DNA from: Adiantum capillus-veneris | Lineage: Eukaryota > Streptophyta > Polypodiopsida > Polypodiales > Pteridaceae | Direction: 5' to 3' | Length of the DNA: 64,000 bases | Assembly: GCA_014529385.2 (NCBI GenBank) | Contig: CM043952.1 | Span: 54,144,119-54,208,118, forward strand | The notes under the pieces: model-generated | Database searches by the model: none | The model's input: the letters and a program-made list of their open reading frames with translations, nothing else | Told to the model about the DNA's origin: nothing | Made by a program: the position numbers and the translations under genes | In this document: positions 33,703 to 46,870 of the stretch, in pieces | Position numbering within the stretch: the stretch's first letter is position 1 | How the letters are laid out: every line of letters begins with the position of its first letter

Positions 33703-36179
33703 TGTCACGTGACACATCCAACCCTATGTGTCCGTGGACAAGCTACAACATGACAAGGGTTTAGTTCAGTCCATTCAGTCTAGAATAGGAAGTGATCTGG
33801 CACTTTTGTGAGTCTGTTCGCAAAGCGTGCATGTCCAGACACTTAGATTAGATACATATCCTCTGGTTGCACATAGCATGATCATCAGATTCCCATCAGA
33901 ACCCATTAGGAGCATTTTTACAATGCATAGACCTATTTTCCCTATTTTTGACATTTTTCACTTATTATTTTAAGTGACTTTTGTTGGGAACTGGGTAAGG
34001 CAATTTGCATAAGATAATATATAAGGAAACCAGAGCTAGCACTCTCTGGCAGAAGAGGCAGTAGGCGCACCTTGCTCAACAGGCAACTTCTCAACAGGAC
34101 CACCACAGAGGCCTAGCGTTTTTGCAAGAGACAGTAGAACCTAGCGTTTTTGGATTCAAGACCAGCCCTGGCGTTTTGCACAGTAGATCAGCCCCGACGA
34201 CCACAGTAGATAGCAGATTCCCAGCGTTAGCAGATTTTGTAACCGGACTGTTAACTTCAAAAAGGGCGGTAGACTTTACTTCAAACCTTGATTTAGCTTT
34301 CACCCATTATTAGTCGTCTATTCTACCTGTGCTATAATGACACAAGAGAGGGGAATGGGATACAGATGCTAGAATGCATCTGTATGCGAGTCAGACACCA
34401 GATTGGCCCCTAAATAGGCGCCCCTTTCGGTATTTCTTTATTCTTTAAAAGAGGGAATAAAAGCTGTGGTTCCCTACAAGCTGCCCCGCACAATCTGTGC
34501 TGAATTACTTTTGTTCTGGCCCGATTTCGGTAGCATAACTGTACTACAGTTAGTATCCCCACGCATTAGATGACTTTCCCGACGCATACAGACACTTTGC
34601 AAAACCTGGCGAGAATCTGCAGCACGCTGAATTCTCTGTTTTCTGCCGTGAAAATGTGCCAGATCACCTGTACAGCGGTCCCCTTGCGTCCCTGAACCTC
34701 CTGGGGGTATTAGGGTCCGTTTAGGGCCAAAACCCTAAACCTGCAAAAATACACAGCAGGCTGTAATTCCCTGTTTTGGGCTCCGTTTCGCGTGCCGGTT
34801 GCATCTGTAGCAAGACCTCGAGCTCCCGCACCTGTAGGGCTACTTGCCCTTTGGATCGGACAAGATTTCGGGCGTGAAACCTCTCCGAATTCACCTGTAC
34901 CTGCGGGGGATTAGCCGCTAGCTAATCCAGTACGTGTGCAAGAGGCTCTTGCCTCGGCAATCGCGCATGAACCCACACAACTCTACATTGGTCAATTTGA
35001 TGAGCCCACTAGAGGGGCATAACCATAAAGAATAGGGGAGAGAGAGAGCAATGAGAGGTGTGCAGGTCATGACATCCTGCACCTCACTGTACATAGAGGG
35101 TAAGCTAGCACTCCATTGAAGCTCTCCCACCTGTGACAGCACTCAAAAAACGAGCTCACAGCTGAAAATCACGTTTTTGCCTTCTCTTTAAGTAGAAAAC
35201 TGGCCTCAGAGTGCCAAGTATCACTCATTTGTGCATTTTCCCGCTTTAGACCCTCGGGTCTAAAAATATCTCACCTGCAGCCTCTGTTGACTTGGCCACA
35301 AAGTAACAAAATGATCCCCATGTCAAACTGCACGTAATGACGCGAAGACATTTTGCCGTCCAAAAATAACAGTCCCTAAAATTTAGGAGTTTCTGCCATT
35401 ACATTCTTCTAGGTCATCTGACCCTCTTTGTACACTGCAGCCACACCCAGAACTGAAATGTAGCCTATGTAGCAAAGGATTCCGCTTTGGCTGGCCAATG
35501 ACCCCACTTTGGCTAACCATAGTCCTTGTCCAACCTTAGTGCTCTTTAGCCCTCACGCCTGGACTCTCTCTGAACAGTTCCACACTGGCTATGCAATGCA
35601 GGGCAGTTAGATTTCCAGAGGGGTGTTTCCAAAAGGTAAAACAAACGAAATTCCCCAAAGAAAGAAAATAAACAAAAATGGAATTGCCACTGTATGGTGA
35701 CAGATTTCCGCCGCAAGAAGCAGAATTCAGCCTAGCGTTTTTGGATTGCAGTTCAGCCCTCAACGTTTTCAGTTTTCAACAGTCAGTCGAGCATCGCAGT
35801 AGAACCCCCGAACCTCGCATATCTCACCTTCTCGCAGCAGATCCTCGCCGCACGGTGAGATTCATCAAGGTTTACAATTTCAGCCTAGAAGACGCAAATT
35901 TCAGCATCTGCGTTTTCAGCGCGTCGTCGTCGCATCGTCGCCATCGACATCGTCAGCGACATAGAGGCAGAATTCAACAGATAAAGATTTGCAGATTTCA
36001 GCCATTAGCATTTTCAGATTTCAGCCCATCTTGTCGTCGTCCTCATCGTCGGCAAGTCCAAGCATTGTAGAGATTTGTGCAATCATAAGTAGACCGCTCT
36101 CGCCATAGAGAGTGGGGCCTTCGGAGGAGGGTTTTGACAGCCTTCGGAGGAGGGTTTTGACAACATTTTGGTGTCGTAT

Positions 36180-36225
<46 letters not shown>

Positions 36226-36389
36226 CTCAGTACCTTCATGCACAGTGTTCACCACTTTGTTTGTGTCCATTGCACTCTCTCACTAAAGGAACGGAAGGCT
36301 CTCCCTTCCGTAAGTAAAAGGAACCTTGAGCACAGTTCGGAGCACTCATCTTGAGCAAAGTTCAACATTCACTTCCGCTGCACCTTACA
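33703..36389 (+). repeat. 3' LTR of element G, split by a solo LTR
   Basis: Matches the 5' LTR in two blocks, 33703-34237 and 35703-36389. A 22-bp unit (CCTTCGGAGGAGGGTTTTGA type) is duplicated at about 36,118-36,160 and a CT run is expanded at 36183-36221 relative to the 5' copy. Confidence 0.88.
34238..35702 (-). mobile_element. Solo LTR K (1,465 bp) in the G 3' LTR
   Basis: The insert runs TGTAACCGGACTG to GTATGGTGACA. It is flanked by a perfect 5-bp duplication GATTT (34233-34237 and 35703-35707) and has no coding region. The minus orientation is inferred because AATAAAGAAATACCGAAAGG on that strand matches the H-family LTRs in their own orientation. The parent family is not otherwise present. 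Confidence 0.82.
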
Positions 36390-36660
36390 CTACCAAAGCA
36401 AATATCTTCTTCCCGAAGGATCTCCTCCTTGTCGACATTTCCTAGATGCCAAGGATCCACACTTATGAAGGTTTACAAGAGCCCTCAAAACAAGGCACCC
36501 AAAAGTTGCTTTTCAGATGCTACAAACTCCTGTACAAAAAGCTTTCCAAAAGCCGCCATACAACGTTTGTACGGACTGTTATGTGGCAGCTTGCAAAACG
36601 CAGCGCAAATGACATTGGCTTGCATAAGCTATGGCCTCAAGCTCGAAAGGAGGAGGAAGT
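36390..36660 (+). pseudogene. Continuation of the zinc-knuckle fragment, right of element G
   Basis: Begins with the duplicated CTACC and reads on in frame from 29851 as QSKYLLPEGSPPCRH to a stop near 36,470. After that no family is recognisable. Confidence 0.4.
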
Positions 36661-36686
36661 GCAATCTCGGCAAGAAAACCACTCGA

Positions 36687-38640
<1,954 letters not shown>

Positions 38641-38703
38641 TTGTGCATACCCACTGCTCCAGATCTCCTGCCAAGTTGAATTTGGGGTTCCATTTGAAGT
38701 AGA

Positions 38704-39012
38704 CTATGCTAAACCAAAAGCTTCAAGGTAAAGTTTCCCAATCTGAGGAGTATCTGCTAGGTTCTCCTCCTCCATCCACTTCGCATCCAATGCAGGATAG
38801 TTCTTGAATTTAACCAAGAACCGCCTTCTCACTTTACCCTTATTCTTTCTGTCCTTATGTGCCAATATCTGTTCAGGAACAAGGATCTCCTCGTTTTCTT
38901 CCACTTCGGGTTGCTCATCAGGCTCCCCATCTTCGGGTACATCACCTTTAAAAGGTTTCAAGAGACTCACATGAAATACATTGTGAATCCACCAAGTGGC
39001 AGGTAGCTTCAA
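38704..39012 (-). pseudogene. F integrase C-terminal end and chromodomain
   Basis: The frame contains the integrase C-terminal tail (WWIHNVFHVSLLKPFKGD) followed by a chromodomain (EILVPEQILAHKDRK, RRRFLVKFKNYPALDAKWME). Chromodomains in plant gypsy elements direct insertion towards particular chromatin marks. The domain is open to a natural-looking stop at 38704, although the rest of pol is broken. Confidence 0.85.
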
Positions 39013-39194
39013 TCGGAAGGAGCATCATTGATCTTTTCGGAGATCTGGAAAGGTCCGTAGTATCGCATACTAAGCTTTGGAAAAAGCCTCTCCTTTCCCT
39101 TTGTCTTTCTCAGGCGTACCTTCTCAAAACGTAAGAGCACCCAATCATCCTCCTCCAATTTCAAATCGCGACGATGGCGATCTGCTGCCTTTTT

Positions 39195-40034
39195 CTATCT
39201 TTCCTTAGATTTCTGCAAAGCCTCGCGGACCTTGGCAAAAGCCGTGTCTAAGTCGCGCGTGTACTCATCAGCTTCAAAAATATTATCTTTCGTGCTTAGG
39301 AAGGGTGGAACCTTTGCAGCACCTTCAATAATCTCAAATGGCGCTTTCCCAGTCGAAGGGTGTATCGTGTTATTGTAGGTAAATTCCACCAAAGGTAGAT
39401 ACTTTTCCTATTGAGTTTTTCTCATTTGAGATGTAAGACTTCAATAAATCGAAAACCATTGAATTGGCAATCTCAGATTGCTCGTCAGTCTGCGGGTGGA
39501 AAGATGACGAGAACTGCAACCGCGTGCCAATGTTCTTCCAAATTGCCTTCCAAAACAAACTCGTAAATCTGGGGTCCCTGTTGGAGACAATCATCTCGGC
39601 ATGCCATGTAATCTGAAAATCTGGGCCACAAACAGTCTCGCTAAGTGATCCGGCTTGACTGTTTTCTTCACTGGAATGAAATTAGCTTGCTTGCTAAATC
39701 TGTCAATAACAGTCCAGATACCATCGTGACCACTCTGTGTTCTCGGGAGATCAAAAATGAAATCCATTGCAATACTTTCCCAGTGGCGGGTGGGTATGGG
39801 CAAAGGCTGTAACAATCCCTGTGCTTTATGCCTGTCAAACTTGACTTTCTGGCATACCAAGCAAGTGCGCACAAACTCGTCCACGTCCTTTTTGAGTCTT
39901 GGCCAAAAGAAGTATCTCTCTACCCTTTTCAAGGTGATAGCAATGCGGCGGTGACCCGTAAAAGGCGGACAATGGCATTCGGTCATAACCTTTTCCCTCA
40001 ATGGCTGTGTAACGCACAACATGGTTTTCCTCAT
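39195..40034 (-). pseudogene. F integrase, several broken frames
   Basis: Pieces give the zinc region (HRRIAITLKRVERYFFWPRL, RTCLVCQKVKFDRHK), the core start (WESIAMDFIFDLPRTQSGHD), the middle catalytic region (VSNRDPRFTSLFWKAIW, SFHPQTDEQSEIAN) and the end (VEFTYNNTIHPSTGKAPFE). At least two frame changes or stops lie between them. In SFHPQTDEQSEIAN the glutamate of the usual QTDGQTERVN site is kept, though neighbouring residues differ. Confidence 0.85.
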
Positions 40035-40542
40035 CCCGAATGGAATATCTCGCTATTGTCTCCCCATCCCGTATCTGTGTAAAGATATCTGCAAAATCTG
40101 TATCTATGGCATACTGATTGACCATATCCTCGAAGCTCCTATGATGTATCGCGGAAATAGCCAAAACCAACGGCTTCCGAGACAAAGCATCTGGCACCAT
40201 ATTCTTCTGTCCCTGCACATGGACAATCTGAAAGTGAAACTGTGACAAGATGTTCGCCCACTGGATCTGCTTTTCCGATAGTTGCTTCTGTGACAAGAAG
40301 TAGCGTAAACTTTGATGGTCTGTAAAGACAGTAAAATCTGCTCCGAGTAGGTAATGCCGCCACTGAGTAAGAGCATAGATAACCACCAAAAGCTCTTCCT
40401 CATAAATTTGTGCTGTCAATTGCGGCCTTGAGAACAATCGGCTCTCGTAAGCAATGACATGGCCTTCTTGCATTAAGACCGCACCCAGACTACGACCACA
40501 AGCATCACAATATACTTCAAATGACTTCTGCAAGTCCGGCAA
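39835..40542 (-). pseudogene. F RNase H and integrase zinc start
   Basis: Minus-strand frame with SFEVYCDACGRSLGAVLMQE, HYLLGADFTVFTDHQSLRYF and HVQGQKNMVPDALSRKPL, the classic gypsy RNase H series with all visible acidic positions kept. It runs on into sequence overlapping the integrase pieces in another frame. It is a relic because neighbouring frames are broken. Confidence 0.85.
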
Positions 40543-40592
40543 AGTCTAAACTGGTCCCGTAGTCAATTTCTCTTTCAAGGTCTGAAAGGCAG

Positions 40593-41380
40593 TCACCTTT
40601 GTGGGCCCCACGAGAAAGGGACTCCTTTCTGTGCCAAGATATGCAAAGGGAAAGCAACCTTTGCAAACTTTCTAATGAACCGCTCGTAGTACGAACACAA
40701 TCCCAAGAAGCTTCTAACTTCATGGACATTCTTCAAATCGGGCCAATCATGGATAGTCTCTATCTTGGCCGGATCCATCTGCACTCCCGCTGCTGCTGAG
40801 ACAATGTGTCCCAAAAAGTGTATCTCTGGTAGGAAAAATTCACTTTTCTTCGTATTAATCAACAACTTGTGATCTCGTAATGCTTGAAAGACTTGAAGTA
40901 GATGTACTCTATGTTCTGCCTCATCCTTGGAGAAAACAATTATGTCGTCAAAGAAAGTGCCAACGAATAGTCTATACTCTCGAAAAATCCTGTCCATCAT
41001 CCGGTTAAATGTGGCAAGAGCATTGGTTAAGCCAAAAGGCATCACCAAAAACTCAAATAACCCAAAAGTCGTCCGAAAGGCTGTCTTGTAGACATCTCTC
41101 GGTGCGATTCGGATCTGATGATATCCACTCTTCAAATCAATCCTGCTAAAGCACGAGGATCCCTATAATCTGTCGAGTATATCATCGATCCTAGGAATCG
41201 GAAATCTGTTCTTGATGGTGATTTTGTTGAGAGCTCTATGATCGATGCACATTCTCCAAGATCCGTCTTTCTTCAAAACCAACAACAGTGGAGAGCAGTA
41301 CGGTGAAGTCCTAGGCTGCACAAGACCCTTTTCCAATAGGTCTTTCACTTGGTTCATAATCTCTTCGTTCTAGGCTCGGC
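40593..41380 (-). pseudogene. F reverse transcriptase, split
   Basis: The N-terminal segment (41357-41163) has [20 protein letters not shown] and [16 protein letters not shown]. The C-terminal segment (41135-40593) has MKSGYHQIRIAPRD, LFEFLVMPFGLTNA and TFFDDIIVFS (catalytic FFDD at about 40,944-40,958). The join region around 41,140-41,160 is damaged (GLSTSAL is not legible). It is non-functional as a single chain. Confidence 0.88.
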
Positions 41381-41920
41381 TCACATGGTAAGGTGGCCGG
41401 TTCGGTGGTGTGTTTCCAGTATCAAATCAATGGTATGATCTTCAGGACGAGCCGGTGGTAACTCGCCTGATAGGCCCTCTGAAAAGCAATCGGCATGAGC
41501 CGGTGGTTCTTTATCAAGTTCAGACATATTTGTCCTATCCTCATCACTCAACTCTTTCAAAAAGATCGAGTAAACAAACAGATTCATTAATTTAGAAATG
41601 GCCGAAGTTGATACAATAGGGACAGACTCGTCCTTAAGTTTTACATCGAGTACAATGGTTCTGCCCTTCTCTGTGGTTAATGTCGCTTTCCTCGCCCGAT
41701 AGTCAACCACGGCGTTGTTCTTGTGGTACCAGGGAATTCCCAAGAGGACATCACAACCTTCCAAAGGCATTATGTAAAAGTCCTCATGCCCCAAATACCC
41801 CTGACAATGCAACCGAAGTTTGCCAATGACAGGTGTAATGGCTACGTCCCTGCCGGGTGCCGCTAGAACTGCCTCTGCAAGTGGTCCCATCTGATCGGGA
41901 GTGATCTCGAGCCGCGCCGC
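41381..41920 (-). pseudogene. F protease C-terminal part, cut by H LTR
   Basis: The frame holds the post-catalytic protease region with YIMPLEGCDVLLGIPWYHK and VVDYRARKATLTTEKG. The catalytic Asp triad would lie upstream and has been separated by the LTR insertion at 41921. The open frame continues for eight codons into that LTR, which is coincidental. Confidence 0.75.
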
Positions 41921-42532
41921 TGTAACAAATTGCTGACGTGTCAAAGCCTAAAGAATGGAGCCAACTTACAGATGTGGCCGAGGGGCCTAAACTCTAAGAA
42001 GAACAAGTAACAGAAGAAGACCTACCAACTTGTGGGGACCCCGTTCGATGGGGCCCCAAGTGACATAAAGGAAGAAAATAAAGTAGGATCTGGACACACG
42101 CCAAAAACTGATGACGTGGCAGATTTTCGAAAATTGCACTGACATGATGACGTGGCAGGCTGTATGGATTTCCGTGAATTACGTTGGCAGCTTTTGGCAT
42201 TGCTTTTTGGACCAGAAGCTTTGGAGTTTTAAAATCTTTTTACTGTAACTGCTTTTCAGGCCAAGGGCCTTTAAATATGAGGCTAGGGCTCATTCTTTGG
42301 CATGCTTCTTTCCAAAGGTGCAGAGTCTCGAGTATCGGCTTGTACTGTGTTGATGCAATATAAAGAAATACCGAAAGGGGCGCCAAGGTTTGGGGCCAAT
42401 ACTCTCTGGGGTGGAATTCCGCCACTCCGTGTCGCGTGCTGTCTCTCTCTTTCAGTTCAGTTGTTATTGAAGTGCTAAAAGTCTGTTTCAGTCTGTTCTT
42501 TTCTATTGGCACGTGGTGCCCGTCTTGTGACA
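41921..42532 (+). repeat. 5' LTR of gypsy H (612 bp)
   Basis: Runs TGTAACAAATTGCTG to CGTCTTGTGACA and is followed by a primer site. It is homologous to the solo LTR at 31540-32199 throughout. It contains TTTAAATATG near 42,270 and AATATAAAGAAATACCGAAA near 42,357, a likely TATA and poly(A) module. Confidence 0.85.
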
Positions 42533-42533
42533 G

Positions 42534-42551
42534 TGGTATCAGAGCATCAGG
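42534..42551 (+). other. Primer-binding site of gypsy H (tRNA-iMet)
   Basis: TGGTATCAGAGCATCAGG lies one base after the LTR. Its plus orientation shows that H runs rightwards, opposite to F. Confidence 0.9.
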
Positions 42552-42719
42552 CGTGTGCTTTTCGGAAAGCATACCGGTCCTACAAAAGAGCGGACAGAGC
42601 TATTGGAATTTGATTCGAGGTATCTTCGCCCTCCAACCCGGACTTACTAGCCACTCCCACCCTTAATTCATCGCGCATTGGGCGCGCTCCCGTCTTCACT
42701 GCTCATGTCTTACAAGGCA

Positions 42720-43140
42720 TAAGCCATAAAGATCACTTGCAAGAGAAGGATTCAAGATTTGTTTCGAGCTGCTGTTTTTCTCAAAGGCAGTGCCATGCAG
42801 ATGTTGATAGCTACCAAGCAGCATACTCCAAGTACTTGGCAAGCTTTCAAGAAAAAAGAAATTTGCCCTAAGTTATATGGTTTTTGACATCTTTCTTCGG
42901 AGTGCAACTTCTGGCAGAGTGGGGTATCCTGAAATGCTTGCCGTGGAAACCCTAGCAGATTATAACTTGAAGTTTCTCGACATCTCCCAATAGATGTCTC
43001 TTCACGAGCAGATGACCTTGGAGATTAAGTGCGATTGCTATCTTGGGACTACCATCGCCACGAGAAGAACATTGTTTGTCCAAGAGCTGATGGACCATGC
43101 TGTGCTCGGCCACGACCTTATGGAAGAAATCTGACCCTAA
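42720..43140 (+). pseudogene. Gypsy H gag relic
   Basis: Plus-strand translation gives a gag-like stretch (LFRAAVFLKGSAMQMLIATK, STWQAFKKKEICPKLYGF) with stops near 42,888 and 42,993, then VQELMDHAVLGHDLMEEI. The rest of H is not recognisable, so the element is truncated. Confidence 0.5.
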
Positions 43141-43406
43141 TTTTGGTGCAGGTTTCAGGATGGAAAGTCAGTCGATTTTTTGAGCTTGGCTGATGTCGAG
43201 ATTGCTTTTTAAGTTTGAGTTCTGTTTGAACTTGTTTGGTGATCCTGTTTGAAATTTGTTTGAAATGGATGGTATCTGTTTTGAACCTTCTGTCTTGGTG
43301 CCGGTTTGAATTGTTTGACTTTGGTTTTAATACTGGTTTCAATGATTGGTGATTTTTACTCCCGGGTGGAGTAGTGAGAAATGATGTTTGAGAATGCTTG
43401 TTCATA

Positions 43407-43743
43407 CTCATGGCCACGACCCTTGTGGTTATTTGCGGGGGGAGTATTGAATGAGCGAAAAGTGATGTTTTTACTCATGGCCCGGACCCTTGTGATTATT
43501 TACGGGGGGAGTATTGTTGTTGTGACTCCCGGCCCGGACCTGGATGGTTATGCGGGAGGAGAAGTCTGAGCAGTGGTTACTCTCAGCACCTCCAAACGAC
43601 GCAGGCTGCGGTCTGGGGGCGTTTGGTTGTAAAAGGCCTCTATATCTCCCGGCCCGGACCTTTTTAAGTTATGCGGGAGGAGTGATGAGGGAGTTGTTGA
43701 ATTTCTCTCGGCCCGGACCTTGTTAGGTTATGTGGGAGGAGTG
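43407..43743. repeat. Five hairpin-like CTCCCGGCCCGGACC...GCGGGAGGAG units
   Basis: Units start at about 43407, 43474, 43526, 43646 and 43705. Each has CTC(C/A)(C/T)GGCC(C/A)(C/G)GACC, about 10 bases, and then G(C/T)GGGAGGAG or CGGGGGGAG. The CTCCCG/CGGGAG arms are complementary. Spacing varies from 52 to 120 bp, so they are interspersed rather than strict tandem copies. Confidence 0.75.
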
Positions 43744-44750
43744 TTCATCGGCAACTTTATGTTTCTATGTCTTGTAACATGCATATGTGAGCATTTGTGT
43801 TGCATTGTGATGTGCCAACTACTAAAAATTCCTGATTGGATGAGATTGCCTGGGTATGTAATTTTAGTGCATCAAGACACTCATGGAAGATCAGTACGGC
43901 TTGGGTGTGATGGCTAATTTTACTACGCAGGAATATCAAGAGTTCCGATCTGGACGAAAGGAGCCTTCCACATGGTCCACAGAGTGATGCTGCAGATCAT
44001 AGTAAAAACTCCATCCTACTGGTAGAGTCCAATTGATGATCTGTATCTGGAATCATCCGTAGAGTGCCTGGTCTGTATCCCAATGAAGCAAACATGGAGA
44101 CCGGATCTTTCGATGAGCCTTGAGAAGAGGTGTCTGACCCAGAAATTGCAGAAACCATGCGATTGCCCCCCACGTCACAAACCCATCATGAATGCCTGCT
44201 CTGATCAACAACCAACAAACTGGCTTCATATTGGCTGAGCATATGGGAAAACAGAGAAACAGTGCCTCTAAGACTCAGGCTGCAAAGTACATCTCTGGCA
44301 AGCAGGTCATGACCAGTAATCGCAGGCCAAGGCCCAACAGGCAATCGTGCATGCACAATCATTAACATGAAATAACATTTCTTGCAGCTGTCCAGAGGGT
44401 CCAAATGCATGATCAAAACTGTTGCTGAAAAGCGAGGTAAATGCGTTGATCTTAGCATACCCATGACTGAGGTGGATGGAGAGCGGGGCATTGTGTTCGC
44501 AAGATAATCCTCCTCCCAAGGGAGAGAGCATGCTTAAAAAGTAAGAGAGGGGCTCCAGCAACCTGTAAAGAAGGCCACAGCCACTCACTAGGATCCCAGT
44601 CCAACTCAGCCAATGGCCGTCCGTGCCAGATCCACAACGTCCATAGCGGTGCCTCTTCTGTAGTGAAAACAAGTCCACACAAGAGCGCCTCTCTAAAGAG
44701 CCCACCACTTATATAGACTGCCAATGAGCATCCAGCCATTGATCAAGAGG
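43744..44750. other. No gene recognised
   Basis: No open frame with family signature on either strand. The composition is even and low in repeats. Confidence 0.45.
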
Positions 44751-45149
44751 CACCTCACCGTGAGAAACCAATCTAATGTGATAGCCATGATGGCCAGTTT
44801 GTGCAATGCCAAACACCAGTGTCCCCTGCTACACAACAACCAGGCTTCCAGAGTTAAGTGTCAAAAATCGCCCACCAACCTTGATGCCAAGGTAAACAGT
44901 CGATCTCCCAATGTAGCCATGCAAGTCAGCAGGAATAGCCTCAATCTCTCTCATACGGGCAGCAACCCCTGTGCGAATCCTTTTGGTAGCCCCAATTACC
45001 TTTGCACCAAGCAAGGAAGCATCTGACCAACGGCGTAAAGATGCTACCTGATCATCATTCCATCTAGCCCAATCAATGTGTGTCCTCTCTCCTAGCTGGC
45101 GGCCCTCACATATGCATACCAAACGAGTGGCTGCCTCTACCTCCTCCAC
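44700..45149 (-). pseudogene. Orphan frame with one in-frame TAG, unknown
   Basis: From ATG at 45149 a 106-codon frame (MEEVEAATRLVCICEGRQ at the start, YIGRSTVYLGIKVGGRFLTL near the end) meets a TAG at 44829-44831. It then remains open for about 45 codons (QGTLVFGIAQTGHHGYHIRL, then SHGEVPLDQWLDAHW). The composition looks protein-like and the continuation is in the same frame, which fits a CAG to TAG change in an older gene. I do not recognise the family. A further open stretch in another frame (44,307-44,708) may be part of the same locus. Confidence 0.35.
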
Positions 45150-45388
45150 ACAAGGTGTGCACTGCGTGCCGGATCAACAGAAAGGTGCAAAATCTATTAC
45201 AAGAAGCACATAAAGGGTGAAAAATGAGACGTATCCGAAGGAGCATAAATCTGATGGTCGAGCACCAAGCTCCGGCACTATCCATAGATCCAAACCAAGG
45301 AGAGGCACGTGACAAAGCATGGTAAGAAATTGTTTCCAAGGCTTAGCCCCAGGAAACAATCCGCGTACCATGAGCTTGGCAAGGAATG

Positions 45389-45390
<2 letters not shown>

Positions 45391-45433
<43 letters not shown>
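45391..45433. repeat. (CT)n microsatellite
   Basis: A pure CT run of about 43 bp. Confidence 0.9.
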
Positions 45434-45435
<2 letters not shown>

Positions 45436-46609
45436 TCTCTTTTTTGAAGTTGTGTTCGAATTGTTACTCTTTTTTCATCATACTATATTTGTTTGCAATG
45501 GTTGGTGATTTTACATTTTGGGCTTATGGAATCCAAAACGAAATATTGCAAGGGGTGCCGGATTTGGGGCCAATACCGCATTTTGAGCAGCAGTCATGAC
45601 TAAAGCGAAAAGTTTTTTTTGTTTCTTTTGTTCTTCTCTGTTAAGAGTGCTGGGTTTGCAGATATTAATTGTCTCTGATGCTATTTTTAGTGGTGGTGGG
45701 ATTCATATATGTGGACTTGAAGGTTGCATAGTAGTTAGGTTCGCGTCTCGATGCTCTTGCTGCCATATCCTAAACAGTTCTCCTAGAAAAATGGACTTAG
45801 GAAGATTTGGTTGGATTGACATTGATGAGACATTGGGAAAATCGTACAGGGCCAGAAAAATTGAAAGAGGGTGGGATTAATGGATGTGAGGAAACCGTTG
45901 ATTGGAAGCAGGGTAAGAGGAGGATTAAATTAACCCAAATAGTGATGCATGTTCTGGAATCATCAACTCCAGAGGAAATCGTTTTGATGATCTACAATCA
46001 TACAGAATTGTTTTGTTAAGGATTGAGCATGTGGTTCATCATGAAGATGCTGCTCTAGTGGGTTAGGATTTGTCAGAGCGTGTGCGATTGTAACCAGGGT
46101 GGGTTGTCCAGCTCCATAAGAGATGGGAGAAGCACCAACTTGAGAGGAAACCAGAAGATTCTTTGCATCCATAGTAGCACACTCATAGCATCGTGCTCAA
46201 CTTGCAGAGGGCAAAAAAGCAACATGCTTGAATACCACTGCGAAGAGCCTTTTTTGTGACAGAAGGGGCATAGAGAGTGGTGGATTCACAGGATGCAGAC
46301 CACGTGGAAGTGGAGATTGCACAGTAGTTTAGGTGAAGTTGCCAATGCTGAGTCCAAAACAAATCTCCCAAAAAAAGTTGGCTCGGAGGATTTTGTTGGA
46401 TTGGGGTTGTCAATGCTGAGTCCATACAATTCTCCCAAAAAAGTGGGGCTCCAAGAATTTTGTTGAATCAGCACTTCCGAGGCATTTGGGGGAAGAGTAG
46501 AAGGCCGGGCAAAAAGAAAGAGGGTAGAGTCGATGAAAATGCTGATGGAAAGAAGGATAGCTTGAGGATAAAGTTTGTTGCTTAGCACACACAATAAGTG
46601 AGACTTAAT
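45434..46609. other. Upstream region of the HIKESHI gene; no gene recognised
   Basis: No family signature. At about 46,337-46,395 and 46,407-46,470 two copies of a 60-bp segment (CAATGCTGAGTCCA...CTCCCAAAAAA...TTTTGTTG(G/A)AT) lie in tandem. A weaker GAAGATTTGGTTGGATTG match occurs at 45,799. Confidence 0.5.
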
Positions 46610-46617
46610 TATAAAAA
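46610..46617 (+). promoter_or_regulatory. Candidate TATA box of the HIKESHI gene
   Basis: TATAAAAA lies 254 bases upstream of the start codon. The interval could include the 5' UTR and possibly a 5' UTR intron, since TTTTCAG occurs at about 46,800-46,806. No heat-shock element cluster was recognised by eye. Confidence 0.35.
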
Positions 46618-46870
46618 TAAGAGAGAAGGAAAGGGAATCTAAAAAAGTGCATGCACAGGTTTTATGTTCTTCAGTTTCTGAAGGCTTTCTGTGCTATTGG
46701 TACCAATGAACAATAATCATAAATGTGCTTTGCTTATGAGTTTCAAATCTGTGAATGCAGACCTTATCATCTTTGAAGTGGATGTACCGATTGGTGACGA
46801 TTTTCAGACAGCGTGACTAAAACTGGAAGCGTGTGAGCTTTGAAGAACCCTCGTAAGAAGGCATCTTAGG

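Larger units (their letters stand above)
38704..41920 (-). mobile_element. Ty3/gypsy chromovirus relic F
   Basis: On the minus strand the order is protease remainder, RT, RNase H, integrase and chromodomain, in many broken frames. The right end is cut within the protease region by an H-family LTR in the opposite direction. No own LTR is recognisable on the left. Confidence 0.85.
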
